A stretch of 25,386 nt of DNA from an uncultured Selenomonadales bacterium (GCA_905200615.1 CAJKLB010000035.1:1-25386); one strand, 5' to 3'; shown: positions 1 through 9,782, numbered from the stretch's first letter. Made by a program: numbers and translations. Notes: generated from the sequence alone by a model not told the origin.

Positions 1-84
1 ATTATACCATAGGAGTTTTTTTACTCATCGGCAAAAGCCTCTTTTGAACCACTCCCTTAGCGTGTGGTTTTCTTGATACAAAAA
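1..84 (-). mobile_element. Left-end fragment of an IS200-type element (copy A, runs off the window)
   Basis: Bases 1-84 match 15319-15402, the left end of the IS200-type element in mid-window, at all but two positions (53 and 55). Read on the minus strand the fragment holds the tnpA promoter -10 (TATAAT at the window edge) and the terminal hairpin region. The two differences fall in one arm of the 10-bp subterminal hairpin (about 48-70) and break two of its base pairs. The rest of the element, including any tnpA, lies outside the window. The outer boundary cannot be set exactly, because both copies share flanking A/T bases. Confidence 0.8.
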
Positions 85-122
85 GATGCATCCCGAATAA
101 AAAACATCGGAATGCATCTTTT
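81..122 (-). terminator. Rho-independent terminator of the giant secreted protein gene
   Basis: The arms at 81-96 and 107-122 pair over 16 positions with one wobble around a 10-base loop. On the minus strand the stem ends in a run of T followed by G. It starts 8 bases past the stop codon of the 2,344-codon gene. The T-tract runs directly into the IS200-type end at 1-84. Confidence 0.8.
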
Positions 123-130
123 ATTAGAAC

Positions 131-3100
131 TTATACTTTTTCAATATAGAGTACCCAATCACAACCGTCCGGCTTGCTTTCCAAGAAAAGATTTCCCAAA
201 ATTCCGGCCTCTTTTGTAAAGCTGCTACCGTTTTGCCCGGTTCGCGGATTAAACCAAGTACACCGATAGGAAGCGCCGGGTGTCAGCTGTTTCACGGTTC
301 CCGTTGCATAACTTTCCACCAAGGATCCGTTGCTGTTTGCCGGCATGTCATAACCTCCGTTATGCATCTGCAAAACATCCGCCGCCATTTGGTCCGCCGC
401 ATTATATCCGCCCTCGGTAACAGAAACCGTATAGAAATATATCACGGCTTTACTGTTATCACTGTTGCTGGCCATATGATACAAAACGCCGGAAAGGGAT
501 GTTGCAAAGTAGGCGTCATCATCAAACCGAGGAATCAAATTCTGCCAATCGCCTACGGTTGTTTCAAAGAAGTTCCGTGCATATCCCAATTGATCCGCAC
601 TCTTATAATTTAATCCGTCAATATAGGTTGCCGCTTGTTTTTCTGCCGGAGCAATATAATCTACCGTATCAGCAGTACCCGCATCTTCATTATAAGAAGC
701 AAGATAATCCCAAGTATCCTGTGCGCCGTAAGCATAACCGAACATACCACTGAGGTACGCCATCCATCCTCTCACACGCATTCCGTAATTCTTTGTCCAC
801 AAATAGCAATACCGCGGTTCGTAATTCACAATAACCTTTCCCTGTCCGTTATACCAGTAATCTTTCGCAATATTATTCATCTGCGCAGCGCCGGAAGCAT
901 TCAAGGAAGAAGACAACTGTGCCGCATACCAAGTATGATTGCTTACATTGCGGAAAGCTGACGGTCTGGTTTGTGAATCACCGTAATAAAGGGTTGCTCC
1001 CGTTGTATCAATCGGTGTAAGGGTTTTGTCCGAAAGCTTAACAATATTGCCGTTTTGATCAAAAGTATCACCGGCCAAATAATACCCTATTCCATTGCCA
1101 AGGCATTCTGTTCCACCGCCGCCGATGCTCTCTTGATGGCCCGAAAGCGGATGAGTGTACGCATCATATTTTTCAATATAAGCAGCCACAAGCAAATACG
1201 GATTATTGATTGAATTCCACATGACATGTCCGTTGTTCTTTGATGTATATTCTCCGTTGCTTCCCTGTTCATTACGGTTATAGTAAAAGTCATTATCAAT
1301 CTCCTGGCCTAAAGTCCACATAACAGGATAGGCACCGTAACGCGCAACCCAATAACGGGTAAGCTTATCTAAATACGTATATACGGAATCCGTATAATCA
1401 TAAATAATATGATTAGTGCCCACAACATGACCTTCCTGCTCGGGATTCTGGTTATATTGCCCCTCCGAAATCACTTTGCCTGTATCATCGCTGTAGCAAA
1501 GGAATTTATCGGTATCCATACCGCCGGCTAATTCAATCAATGTTGCCATTTGAGACGGATAGAAGAACTGCGCGTTTGCATGAACCAAACCGGCGTCCGC
1601 AATGGCTTTAAATGCAGCATCAAATTGCTGCAATCCTTTAATATCAGCACCTGTTACACCGTTTTCTAAATTAAACGCAGCTCCTAAAGGCTCACTTTGA
1701 ATTACCGTAAATCCTTGCTGTACACGAGTCTGCGCAAGTTTTTGAGCAAAATTAACGGTAACACTGTCATTCGTATTTCCTGTATATTTGATTCCTGAGG
1801 CAAAAGTACCCGAATTGTCTGCCGTATATCCGGTGAATTCAGCTTCCACATCTTTAGCCTCCTGTCCAAGTGCCCAATGAGTATCGCCAAGATAGAAGAA
1901 CGGCGTACCGTCATGATACATAAAATACCGTGCACCGTTAACAGTTTTGATAAAGCCGTGCTCATAAATATCAAGATCTCCGCTATATTCACTGCAAAGA
2001 ATGACACCCGACGCCTGCAGTTTTTCATCTGATGCATCCGAACAAGTGATTTGATAACTCCATGTGCCGGGTTTTGTAAGCGCGTAACGAATACGGAAAA
2101 CGTTGTCTCCATCCCAAAATCCCGGAATGTTAAGCGTTGTTCCATCCGTATGGGTCAAGACAAGATCTACCTCTTTATCCAAGAAGCTCTCGGCCACAGT
2201 ATCGCTTGTCAATACAATTTCCTCCGCTACCCAAGTTTCGGCTCTTTGCGGAATAAAACGTTGAACAGCACCGTTCGTATACAAACCTTCATATTCAATT
2301 TTGAAATCATCCAAATATATGGCTGCTAACTTAACATCTTTCGTAGATGCGTTCGTTGCAAACTGATGCAGACAGAACTGCCAGCTGCTTCCCTGCGCAA
2401 GATCGGACGAAGTTACATACAGACTAAAAGAGATTTCCTTCCATTGAGTATCATTCTGATAAGTAAAAGAAGCCGGTACAGAATAATATCCGCTAGCGTC
2501 AATAAAGGAATTCTCATTTCCTCGAATAACCACACTGAAAGCCTGTTCATCCGGAAGCAGCGCGTCCGCTCCGGTTTTAGACTCTACTTTAGCCATAAAA
2601 CTAATTTTATAATAACCCGCCTGTCCGCAAGCATTTATGTACGGATAAATATTGATGCTTTGCGAGGAATAGGTATTATTATTCGGATATCCATAAGATT
2701 TTATGGATTGCGCGCTGTTATAACCGGTATCAGCGATCTCAACCGTACAGTTTCCGAACGGTGCCCAGGATGCCTCTGCCGGCGTGGAAACTCCTTCGAA
2801 ATCAGAAGCGGCGCCTTGAACATATTGTGTATTTTCATAGTTCTCCAGCAGTTGAAAATTATCAAAATAAATAGCAGAAATATTAACTGTATCAATACAG
2901 TCAACACATATATTCCAGGGTGTTGCCGCTCCGTCGAGATCTTCTTGCGTAATGGTAAAGGTAGAAGAAATCGTATACCACCACATCTCATTGCTGGGAA
3001 TTTTATTTTCTCGGATAACACCGTAATAATTTCCGTCTGGATGAGACTCAATAATGCTGTTAGCGGCAGTTCCGCGTATCAACGTACGGAAAATCAAATT

Positions 3101-6100
3101 TTCCGCCTCGATGTAACTTCCGCTGTTAAATTCCAAACAATAATCAAAAGTAAAAGTATATGTTCCCGGTTCCGTAATATAATCGCGAAGATTAATTAGT
3201 GGGGAAGCATACCCTGTGGTTACGTCCAGTTTCAGCACATTGGTATTATTCTGATAGGCTCCTCCTTCTACAATAGAAAGATTGGCATTGCTTTGATTAC
3301 CGATCGCCGTCTGCGACAACGCGTTGGTATTTTCAAAACTTTCGGCATTGGTTGGCAGTATATTGGGAATCAAATACAGCATATTACTGTATACCGTAAC
3401 GATTTCACCGTCTTTACTGTATGTAGCGTATGCCCGCGCGAACCAATATAAAGCGCCTCCGGTACGTTTGGTTACCGTATAAATACCGCTGTTCGCACGC
3501 TGCGTGGCATTTGCCTGAATCACATCCTCCGCAGAAAGAATCAATTGACTCTCGGTTACATCATTTTGCTGTGATGATTTAATCAGGATACCTAAATCAA
3601 GAATCGTAATATCCTCGGTAAATTCCCGTTCAGAAACAAAAGTAAGTGATCCATCCTGATTCCGTGATATCTGTGTCATCTCTATCTGCTGAGAAATTTC
3701 AAGATTCTGAGCTTCGTCAGGCGTAAGATACTTCGCGTTTAAAACGACATGTTTTAATGCGTAAAAAGTATAATTAGCCTTATAGGATAAAATCTTTCCT
3801 GTGGTATTATCATACCAATACCCGAAGACCAGTTCTCCGCTGTTTTGCGGTGCCTGTGCGGTAAGCAAAGTTAAGGTTTCATAGCGATTGTTCTCTCCGG
3901 GCGTTTCAGCGGAAAGGGACGCGCCGGACACAATATCTTCCGCTAATAAAACAGTTACTTTCTTTTCAACTTTACTGAAATTTGCAACAACAAAAATTTT
4001 TCCGGCACCAGCTGCTATTTGCGCATTCACTTGTTCCGGGGTAAGAGACCATCCGCTAAAGGTATATCCTTCTCTCGCGGGCGCGGAAGGATAATCTTCA
4101 CTGCCGACAAGCGAAACGTTTAAACATTGCCCCAGTAGCTGTCCGGTATCATCCATAAAATATAAATTTGCTTTTCCCTGCTCGGAGGCTTCGCCCGCTG
4201 TACATACTTCAAGGGAAATATTTTCTCCTCTAACCGTAACCGCGGCGCTTTCCGGCACATCGGAAAGCAGCATTTCCGCATTGTTACTGTAACGGAATCC
4301 TAATATACTATACCCTTCATCAGGAACGGCTGTAAAAGTAATGATATCCCCCTGAAGAGCCTGTATTGCACCGGTATAAGGCAGAGATTCTCCTCCGTTT
4401 ACCGTATACGTCAGGCTGCTCTCTCCGGCACTTACCGTTACGGTATACAGTTGTGTAAATTTAGCTAAAATGGTATGATCCGCATTCGCCGTAAAGGTAT
4501 AGGTCAATTCATTTCCGGCAAACTGCCCGTCCACATACCAACCTTCAAAACTTCCACTCTCTGCAAGTGTAGCCGTTAACGTTATCTGCTGCCCGTTTTT
4601 AATATATTTTTCATTGATTGGGGTAATGCTTCCACCGTTTCCTTCTACGGCAATATCAATAACGCCCTGATAATAATAGGAGATATTTCTGTTATCCGCA
4701 ACCCCGGGGAAGGTGTTGGGCGCAAGTAATGCTTCTGCGTATTCTTCCGAGAGATATTCCAAGGTAAAACGGTTATTTGCATCCGCTTTTGCCACACCGT
4801 TTTGACAGGAGGCATCCGTACACAAATATATGATATAAAAATAATCTTGAGAATCGAAAACGGTGCCGTTCACCTCAAAAGAAGACGGAACATTTTTCAA
4901 AGTAAGCGTTCCCGTACCATACGCGGGGATCTGCACGGTAGATGCCCCGTTGCTCACGCCGGGCCATTGATTTTCAGAAAACACGCGGCCTTCTAATCTG
5001 GCATAAACATCATAGGCATTATTATTGGTAAGAATCAATTCTACATTTCCGTTTTCATCAATGGGAAGACCTTTAAAAAGAGTATTATCGGCACTTCCTA
5101 AAAAAGGATTTTGTGTATTTGCTGTAAAATCAAGTCCTACCCTATTAAAAGTATATTTCGCTTCAATATCAAAACTTTCATCGGTATAGAAAGAATATTG
5201 TGCGTCACTGCTTAAAAGTGTACTGCCGCTGTACCATCCGATGAATTGATAGGCGTCATTCAGCATTTGCGCTTCCGCGGTGACCTTTACACCAATGCCC
5301 AAAGCGTTGATTCCCCCCGGGAAGGTATCATAATTCGTTGTAACTGAGCAAATCTCTTTATCAGCGCTATAAACCGATCCGTTTGCCTTTTCCGAAACAG
5401 AAATAATTTTTGAATTTTGCGTAATTCCGTAAAAATCATCAATTGCTACTTGATTTCCAAACGCTTCCGGCAAATTATAAATCAAAATACTGTCATTGGC
5501 GGAAAGCGAAACCGTATAGTCTGCATCCTTACAGAAATAGATTAAATAAAAATATTCATCCCACGTTATTTTAGAATAAACCGTACCTGCCGGAATAGCC
5601 GATTCCGAAGTATACACCTGTTTATTACTTGTTACATAATAAAATGGCTGAACATTCAATGTGACATTTTTGACAGAAAGCGGCGCAATCGATCCTTTTG
5701 CTGTCGCCGCGGTAGGATCCCATGAATTATCAATGGGAGTACGTACCTCAAAATCATAAAACACGGTATAATTATTAGGATTATAAATACTGAGCTCCAC
5801 TTTTTCCGTACCATTTACATTATGCAGTTGACCGCTCCAAAATGGCCCCCCATAAAATGTATGCGTTCCGGAAGACTCCAGATAGAACGAAGTATTATTC
5901 CCCAAAAATTCTATGGTTACGTTATCCAAATAGTAAGCAAAACTCTTATCTTTTAAATCACTGTCTTTTGAACCGTCAAACCGCAAGCCCAGTTTATATG
6001 CGCTGGATGGGTTCGGTATTCCTGCCCCCGAAATATTAGCCGTAATATCTCCGTTCTTGATTCCTTTAAGCACATCTAAAAAGGCCTGCGTAACAATCAT

Positions 6101-7165
6101 TTCAGTGGAATACCGCTGCCAAGAGGTTCCAATACTGATTCTGGGCTGTGCAGGATGGAAATATGTATTTAATGAATAATCCACAGTCCCGGGCACAACG
6201 ATACTGTCATTATGCGACTGTGATTGAAGCGTTAAATCCACGTCATAAGTCGCGTCAGAAATATCATTTCCGCCGCTGTCAGTCGCCGCGATTTTTGCAT
6301 CAAAAGAAATACGGTAACGCCCCGCGCCGTTTCCGTAATAACCGCTGGAGGCGTCGGAAATAATTGCTTTTCCCATATCATAATGTACGGAAGAATAAGG
6401 GCTTGTACTCTTATTAAATTGAATTACCGCTCCGTGCGCCGCCGTATCGGAATCAATTACCGAAGTAACGCTGCCGCTTGATGAAGCAAAAGCAGACCAA
6501 TCATACGTACCGAAATCCGCTTTTCCATTGTCAAAAAAGTTACTGTCTACCCGTTTAATCATGATATCATCAAGATAGATAGTACTTTGATTTGTCCTAT
6601 CTAAAGTAAATACAGCGGAAGAAGTAATATTTCCGGCGGTAACATCAAAATAACCTACAACATGTGTCCATTTACCGATTGTAATAATACTACTGCTGCT
6701 GTTTCCTGTATAATCCATATAGGAATTATTGGCCACGCCCCGATACTGTCCGCTTACATATTTGGTATTGCCGACAGTTGTATCGTTATTAAATTTTTCG
6801 GCATACATATAATAACTGATCATATATCTGCCCGGCGTATTTCCTACAATGGTATTTGTCGTTTCCGCAGAAAGGCCGGGAGCAACCCAAGTCTGCGTGG
6901 CATCAGTCGTATATTTCAGTGCCTTTCTGCCGGAAAAAACTCTTCCGGAAACGTTATCCACCACTTCAAGGGTTCCGTTTGTCATAATAAAAAAGTCACC
7001 CAGTGTGCTGTTTCCTCCGGAAACGGTAGCGCCGACCGTCATATCCTCACAACCGTTGTAAAAATATCCCTCTCCCGCGTCTTGCGCAAGAGTACAAATG
7101 GATACGCCGGCAAAAACCGATACAAACAACGCCAGAGAAATCAGCAATGTAATAAGTTTTTTCAT
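131..7165 (-). CDS. Giant secreted multidomain protein with C-terminal DUF5060/DUF4038 (GH140-like) hydrolase module
   Basis: This 2,344-residue protein has a signal peptide (about 1-27, ending TLA-QDAG). Two beta-sandwich, carbohydrate-binding-like domains follow (about 30-205 and 208-425), then a long middle with several InlB/Flg_new-type repeats marked by F-x-G-W/Y-x motifs (near 640, 870, 1035, 1115). Two more carbohydrate-binding-like domains lie at about 1275-1625. From about 1635 it resembles DUF5060, then DUF4038 from about 1732 with LGDTHWA (Asp1761) and WTLGQEID (Glu1955), and a C-terminal module of the kind that often follows DUF4038. The family includes GH140 apiosidases acting on plant pectin; the true substrate here is unknown, and Asp1761/Glu1955 are only candidate catalytic residues. 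No LPXTG motif, dockerin or terminal membrane segment is seen, so it is probably released or held by its binding domains. ATG start with GGAGGG 8 bases upstream; own promoter and terminator. Confidence 0.85.
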   Translation of the reverse strand: MKKLITLLISLALFVSVFAGVSICTLAQDAGEGYFYNGCEDMTVGATVSGGNSTLGDFFIMTNGTLEVVDNVSGRVFSGRKALKYTTDATQTWVAPGLSAETTNTIVGNTPGRYMISYYMYAEKFNNDTTVGNTKYVSGQYRGVANNSYMDYTGNSSSSIITIGKWTHVVGYFDVTAGNITSSAVFTLDRTNQSTIYLDDIMIKRVDSNFFDNGKADFGTYDWSAFASSSGSVTSVIDSDTAAHGAVIQFNKSTSPYSSVHYDMGKAIISDASSGYYGNGAGRYRISFDAKIAATDSGGNDISDATYDVDLTLQSQSHNDSIVVPGTVDYSLNTYFHPAQPRISIGTSWQRYSTEMIVTQAFLDVLKGIKNGDITANISGAGIPNPSSAYKLGLRFDGSKDSDLKDKSFAYYLDNVTIEFLGNNTSFYLESSGTHTFYGGPFWSGQLHNVNGTEKVELSIYNPNNYTVFYDFEVRTPIDNSWDPTAATAKGSIAPLSVKNVTLNVQPFYYVTSNKQVYTSESAIPAGTVYSKITWDEYFYLIYFCKDADYTVSLSANDSILIYNLPEAFGNQVAIDDFYGITQNSKIISVSEKANGSVYSADKEICSVTTNYDTFPGGINALGIGVKVTAEAQMLNDAYQFIGWYSGSTLLSSDAQYSFYTDESFDIEAKYTFNRVGLDFTANTQNPFLGSADNTLFKGLPIDENGNVELILTNNNAYDVYARLEGRVFSENQWPGVSNGASTVQIPAYGTGTLTLKNVPSSFEVNGTVFDSQDYFYIIYLCTDASCQNGVAKADANNRFTLEYLSEEYAEALLAPNTFPGVADNRNISYYYQGVIDIAVEGNGGSITPINEKYIKNGQQITLTATLAESGSFEGWYVDGQFAGNELTYTFTANADHTILAKFTQLYTVTVSAGESSLTYTVNGGESLPYTGAIQALQGDIITFTAVPDEGYSILGFRYSNNAEMLLSDVPESAAVTVRGENISLEVCTAGEASEQGKANLYFMDDTGQLLGQCLNVSLVGSEDYPSAPAREGYTFSGWSLTPEQVNAQIAAGAGKIFVVANFSKVEKKVTVLLAEDIVSGASLSAETPGENNRYETLTLLTAQAPQNSGELVFGYWYDNTTGKILSYKANYTFYALKHVVLNAKYLTPDEAQNLEISQQIEMTQISRNQDGSLTFVSEREFTEDITILDLGILIKSSQQNDVTESQLILSAEDVIQANATQRANSGIYTVTKRTGGALYWFARAYATYSKDGEIVTVYSNMLYLIPNILPTNAESFENTNALSQTAIGNQSNANLSIVEGGAYQNNTNVLKLDVTTGYASPLINLRDYITEPGTYTFTFDYCLEFNSGSYIEAENLIFRTLIRGTAANSIIESHPDGNYYGVIRENKIPSNEMWWYTISSTFTITQEDLDGAATPWNICVDCIDTVNISAIYFDNFQLLENYENTQYVQGAASDFEGVSTPAEASWAPFGNCTVEIADTGYNSAQSIKSYGYPNNNTYSSQSINIYPYINACGQAGYYKISFMAKVESKTGADALLPDEQAFSVVIRGNENSFIDASGYYSVPASFTYQNDTQWKEISFSLYVTSSDLAQGSSWQFCLHQFATNASTKDVKLAAIYLDDFKIEYEGLYTNGAVQRFIPQRAETWVAEEIVLTSDTVAESFLDKEVDLVLTHTDGTTLNIPGFWDGDNVFRIRYALTKPGTWSYQITCSDASDEKLQASGVILCSEYSGDLDIYEHGFIKTVNGARYFMYHDGTPFFYLGDTHWALGQEAKDVEAEFTGYTADNSGTFASGIKYTGNTNDSVTVNFAQKLAQTRVQQGFTVIQSEPLGAAFNLENGVTGADIKGLQQFDAAFKAIADAGLVHANAQFFYPSQMATLIELAGGMDTDKFLCYSDDTGKVISEGQYNQNPEQEGHVVGTNHIIYDYTDSVYTYLDKLTRYWVARYGAYPVMWTLGQEIDNDFYYNRNEQGSNGEYTSKNNGHVMWNSINNPYLLVAAYIEKYDAYTHPLSGHQESIGGGGTECLGNGIGYYLAGDTFDQNGNIVKLSDKTLTPIDTTGATLYYGDSQTRPSAFRNVSNHTWYAAQLSSSLNASGAAQMNNIAKDYWYNGQGKVIVNYEPRYCYLWTKNYGMRVRGWMAYLSGMFGYAYGAQDTWDYLASYNEDAGTADTVDYIAPAEKQAATYIDGLNYKSADQLGYARNFFETTVGDWQNLIPRFDDDAYFATSLSGVLYHMASNSDNSKAVIYFYTVSVTEGGYNAADQMAADVLQMHNGGYDMPANSNGSLVESYATGTVKQLTPGASYRCTWFNPRTGQNGSSFTKEAGILGNLFLESKPDGCDWVLYIEKV

Positions 7166-7219
7166 ATTTTCCCTCCTATCGCATATTTTTTATGTCTATT
7201 CTTGCAAGAATATGAATAT

Positions 7220-7248
7220 ATTGTATCAATTTTTTTAACGAAAATCAA
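7220..7248 (-). promoter_or_regulatory. Probable sigma-A promoter of the giant secreted protein gene
   Basis: On the minus strand a -35 of TTGATT (7243-7248) and a -10 of TACAAT (7220-7225) are separated by 17 bases. They lie about 55 bases before the ATG. The divergent promoter of the plus-strand surface gene starts about 70 bases away, so both share one intergenic region. Confidence 0.55.
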
Positions 7249-7318
7249 TAGTCTCTTTCTAATTTTTTTATCTTATTTTGTCGAATTTATTAAATATGAT
7301 TTTGCTGCAATTCCTGAC

Positions 7319-7347
7319 TTGACTTTTGGAGCTGAATATTTTAGAAT
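7319..7347 (+). promoter_or_regulatory. Sigma-A promoter of the membrane-anchored surface protein gene
   Basis: A -35 of TTGACT (7319-7324) and a -10 of TAGAAT (7342-7347) with a 17-base spacer lie 27 bases before the ATG. A GGGAGGA ribosome binding site is at 7363-7369. Confidence 0.7.
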
Positions 7348-7374
7348 GGAAGCAATAATATTGGGAGGAACGAT

Positions 7375-9105
7375 ATGAAAAAGAAACTTTTATGCCTCAT
7401 CATGCTTTTGATGTTTATCATAGGCAGTATTCCCTATTCTCATATATCGGCATTAAATGATCCGTTTTATCTGGCAGCAACGCCGGGAGACAATGTGAGT
7501 GAAATTATCATTCCAAAAAAAGACGGATCTTGTACGGCTTCGGTAGATTTTATATTAACCTCAAAATCTGCAACGGGTTTTGGTGAAAAAATTACTCTTG
7601 TAAGTCTCACAAATACCTCCAGCGGTACCACAACAAATTTAGGCATTCAATTAAACGCGAATGACAGAAAATGGAGCTATTCCTTAGAAAATCATCCTTT
7701 CAGATCAATTGATGCGGGAAAAACCATTGTTTTTGAACTGGATTGGATTGATAGTTCCGGTACAGACAGAAAAACTTCTTGTGAAATCAACATCAAAGCC
7801 GCTGCGCCGGCGGTTTCTATTTATGTGGATGTTGACAAAACCTCTGTAATTCCCGGGGGCGCCGTAGTAATAAAATATGAAGTCATCAACACCGGTAATG
7901 TTCCGTTAAGTTATGTGACTATTTTAGATGAAGAAATTACGGAAATTTTAGGAAAATCCTATATTTATTCAAACACACGCAGCAACGAAACACTTGCCGT
8001 AGGCGGTTCTATTCAGGAAAGTGTTTTAATTGAATTAGATCAAACAGTGGTTTCCAAGCCCATAGTCACCTATGCCTATATAGAAAGCGGACAAACCGAG
8101 GGAAAAGAAACAACAATTACAGTAAATGAGGTGGTTCCGGAATTAACCCTTACCTGCGATAACTATTCTGTATCGGAAAAAGGAGAAAAACATAAATTTA
8201 ATTATACTATAAAAAACACCAGTGAAGAAATTGACCTTACAAATATTTATGTTTATGACAGCGACGCTTCCAATGCAAGTGTAGTATACGGGCCCTTTAC
8301 TTTAGCCGCAGGCCAATCTTACTCCGGTTCTTATGAGATTCCCATTATGACCAGCGGTTTTTATAAATTTAAAGTTATTTATTCTTATAACGGCTCCGAC
8401 GAACCCAAAGAGATCTCAGCGAAAACCGAAAAGGCCATCAAATTGCCCAATGATGTTTCATTTACAATTGAATCCATATCTCCCGAAGTCATTACGGAAG
8501 CCGGTGACGTTACCTTTACGCTTCTGATCGAAAACGGCACAGCCTCTATGCTGCAGAATATTACAATTACCGAAGAAAACAAACTAATGGACCCTGTGAA
8601 TATCGATGTTATTATTCCGGCGGCTTCCAACGGCACTAACGGAAAATTGACGAAAGACGTTACCGTTAATATCAAAGAAAGCGGAACAAAGCTGCGTTTT
8701 GTTTTAACATATAAGATAGACGGCGAGACTTCTACCTTAAAAACATCGTATGATATTGTCTTTAACGATATCCTAACGCCGCCGACGGCAACCGTTGCGG
8801 CCACGGAAGCGCCGCCGACAGAAAGCAAAGGTATCCCTACTTTTGTATGGATTCTCATTGGCATTCTTGTTCTGATTTTAATTGCCACAGGTATTGTATT
8901 GCTTATTTTATTCAAAAATCGTGCCGCGGCTAAAAAGAATACAAAAAGTATCTATCGAAAAATTAACGATGACTCCTTTGATGAAAATGCTGATTTTTCA
9001 GAAACGGATAGTTCGGAAGAATATGAAGATATGAATGATACCGACTATGATGATGATTCCTACTATGACGATGATAATGTAAAAATCTATACCAAAAAGA
9101 AATAA
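7375..9105 (+). CDS. Membrane-anchored surface protein with CARDB/S-layer-like repeats and an acidic tail
   Basis: This 576-residue protein has a signal peptide (about 1-26). Its extracellular part is built of repeated beta-sandwich units at roughly 140-250, 255-360 and 365-470, with phrases such as GGAVVIKYEVINTGN and NYTIKNTSEE typical of CARDB/COG1361 'conserved repeat' domains. A Thr/Pro/Ala linker leads to one membrane segment at about 489-512, then a basic stop-transfer stretch and an Asp/Glu/Tyr-rich cytoplasmic tail of about 50 residues ending in lysines. The layout suggests an exported protein anchored by its C-terminus. No enzymatic motif is visible and the function is unknown; adhesion, scaffolding or a role in export are possibilities only. 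It is the only plus-strand gene in the window and is transcribed alone, with its own promoter and terminator. Confidence 0.85.
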   Translation: MKKKLLCLIMLLMFIIGSIPYSHISALNDPFYLAATPGDNVSEIIIPKKDGSCTASVDFILTSKSATGFGEKITLVSLTNTSSGTTTNLGIQLNANDRKWSYSLENHPFRSIDAGKTIVFELDWIDSSGTDRKTSCEINIKAAAPAVSIYVDVDKTSVIPGGAVVIKYEVINTGNVPLSYVTILDEEITEILGKSYIYSNTRSNETLAVGGSIQESVLIELDQTVVSKPIVTYAYIESGQTEGKETTITVNEVVPELTLTCDNYSVSEKGEKHKFNYTIKNTSEEIDLTNIYVYDSDASNASVVYGPFTLAAGQSYSGSYEIPIMTSGFYKFKVIYSYNGSDEPKEISAKTEKAIKLPNDVSFTIESISPEVITEAGDVTFTLLIENGTASMLQNITITEENKLMDPVNIDVIIPAASNGTNGKLTKDVTVNIKESGTKLRFVLTYKIDGETSTLKTSYDIVFNDILTPPTATVAATEAPPTESKGIPTFVWILIGILVLILIATGIVLLILFKNRAAAKKNTKSIYRKINDDSFDENADFSETDSSEEYEDMNDTDYDDDSYYDDDNVKIYTKKK

Positions 9106-9118
9106 AATCAATAATCAG

Positions 9119-9152
9119 AATCCCTTAGGCTCTTATTTTAACCTAAGGGATT
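9119..9152 (+). terminator. Rho-independent terminator after the surface protein gene
   Basis: Arms at 9119-9129 and 9142-9152 form a perfect 11-bp stem around CCCTTAGG/CCTAAGGG, followed by TTTTCATTGT. It starts 13 bases past the stop codon. A-rich sequence on the other side could let it work in both directions. Confidence 0.8.
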
Positions 9153-9672
9153 TTCATTGTATACAAAGCCAATCCTTATTAGGAGCTGGTACTTCCGTTT
9201 TCTTCTCCGATATTCTTTATCCGCCGCCGATAGAGAGGAAATGCATCTCTGTCAATAAAAATTAGAAGCTTCCTCTCCCCTTCGGTGCGGCATTTTGGAT
9301 TACTCGCCAAAAGATCTCAGCCAAAATACTCAATCAATCTCTCTGCTTATCCGCTTTCAACCCGTTTGCTATCATGATTTTTGCAATACTTTTCTTTGCA
9401 GCGGCATAGAAATCCTTTACACCAAACTTCATACTTCCGGACTTTTAAAATATGAATAGACTTTACCGAAAATCCCGAAACATTCATAAGCGGTATCTTG
9501 GTTGAAAGAAATGTATGACTTCCCCCTTCTGTTATTGATTCCTTGAGGTACTTATAACTTTATTTTGTATGTAAAATACTATTGGGGTGTAACCGGCATA
9601 TTTTTATTCTAACATAAAATTTTCCTCTCCGACTATAGCGCTCTTTATTCCCGTATTATAACGGGGTTATAA
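9153..9672. other. Gene-poor stretch, possibly with decayed coding remnants
   Basis: No open frame of convincing length is present. On the minus strand two short open stretches look coding-like in composition. One is at 9334-9432 (ATG to TGA, 32 residues, beginning MKFGVKDFYAAAKK). The other, open but without a clear start, ends at 9179 and reads RDAFPLYRRRIKNIGEE near its end. They are in different frames and could be the remains of one broken gene or chance. I do not recognise either. No convincing promoter, tRNA or repeat was seen. Confidence 0.3.
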
Positions 9673-9707
9673 AAAATCGCCTTATGATTTCATAAAGCGA
9701 ATTTTTT
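9673..9707 (-). terminator. Probable bidirectional terminator downstream of the isochorismatase-family gene
   Basis: A hairpin pairs TCGC(C/T)TTATGA around 9677-9687 with TCATAAAGCGA around 9690-9700. It has six A on one side and six T on the other, the form of a terminator usable in both directions. It lies about 80 bases past the stop codon of the minus-strand hydrolase gene. A weaker A/T-rich inverted repeat lies nearer, at about 9721-9762. Confidence 0.55.
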
Positions 9708-9782
9708 AGTTATATCATGGCGCTTAAAAAAGCTTTAAATATATTCTGCTTTTTAAAAAGCGGTTCTTATATTTTTATACAA

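Noticed and set aside
2366..3199. 277-codon plus-strand open frame inside the giant gene
   Set aside because: It is antisense to a well-supported coding region, has no ribosome binding site, and its translation is rich in Ile/Arg/Asn with no recognisable domain.
6662..7378. 238-codon plus-strand open frame running into the start of the surface protein gene
   Set aside because: It is antisense to the giant gene's signal-peptide end and covers both divergent promoters; no binding site or domain.
8385..8915. 176-codon minus-strand open frame
   Set aside because: It is the mirror of the Thr/Val-rich coding region of the surface protein, without its own start signals.
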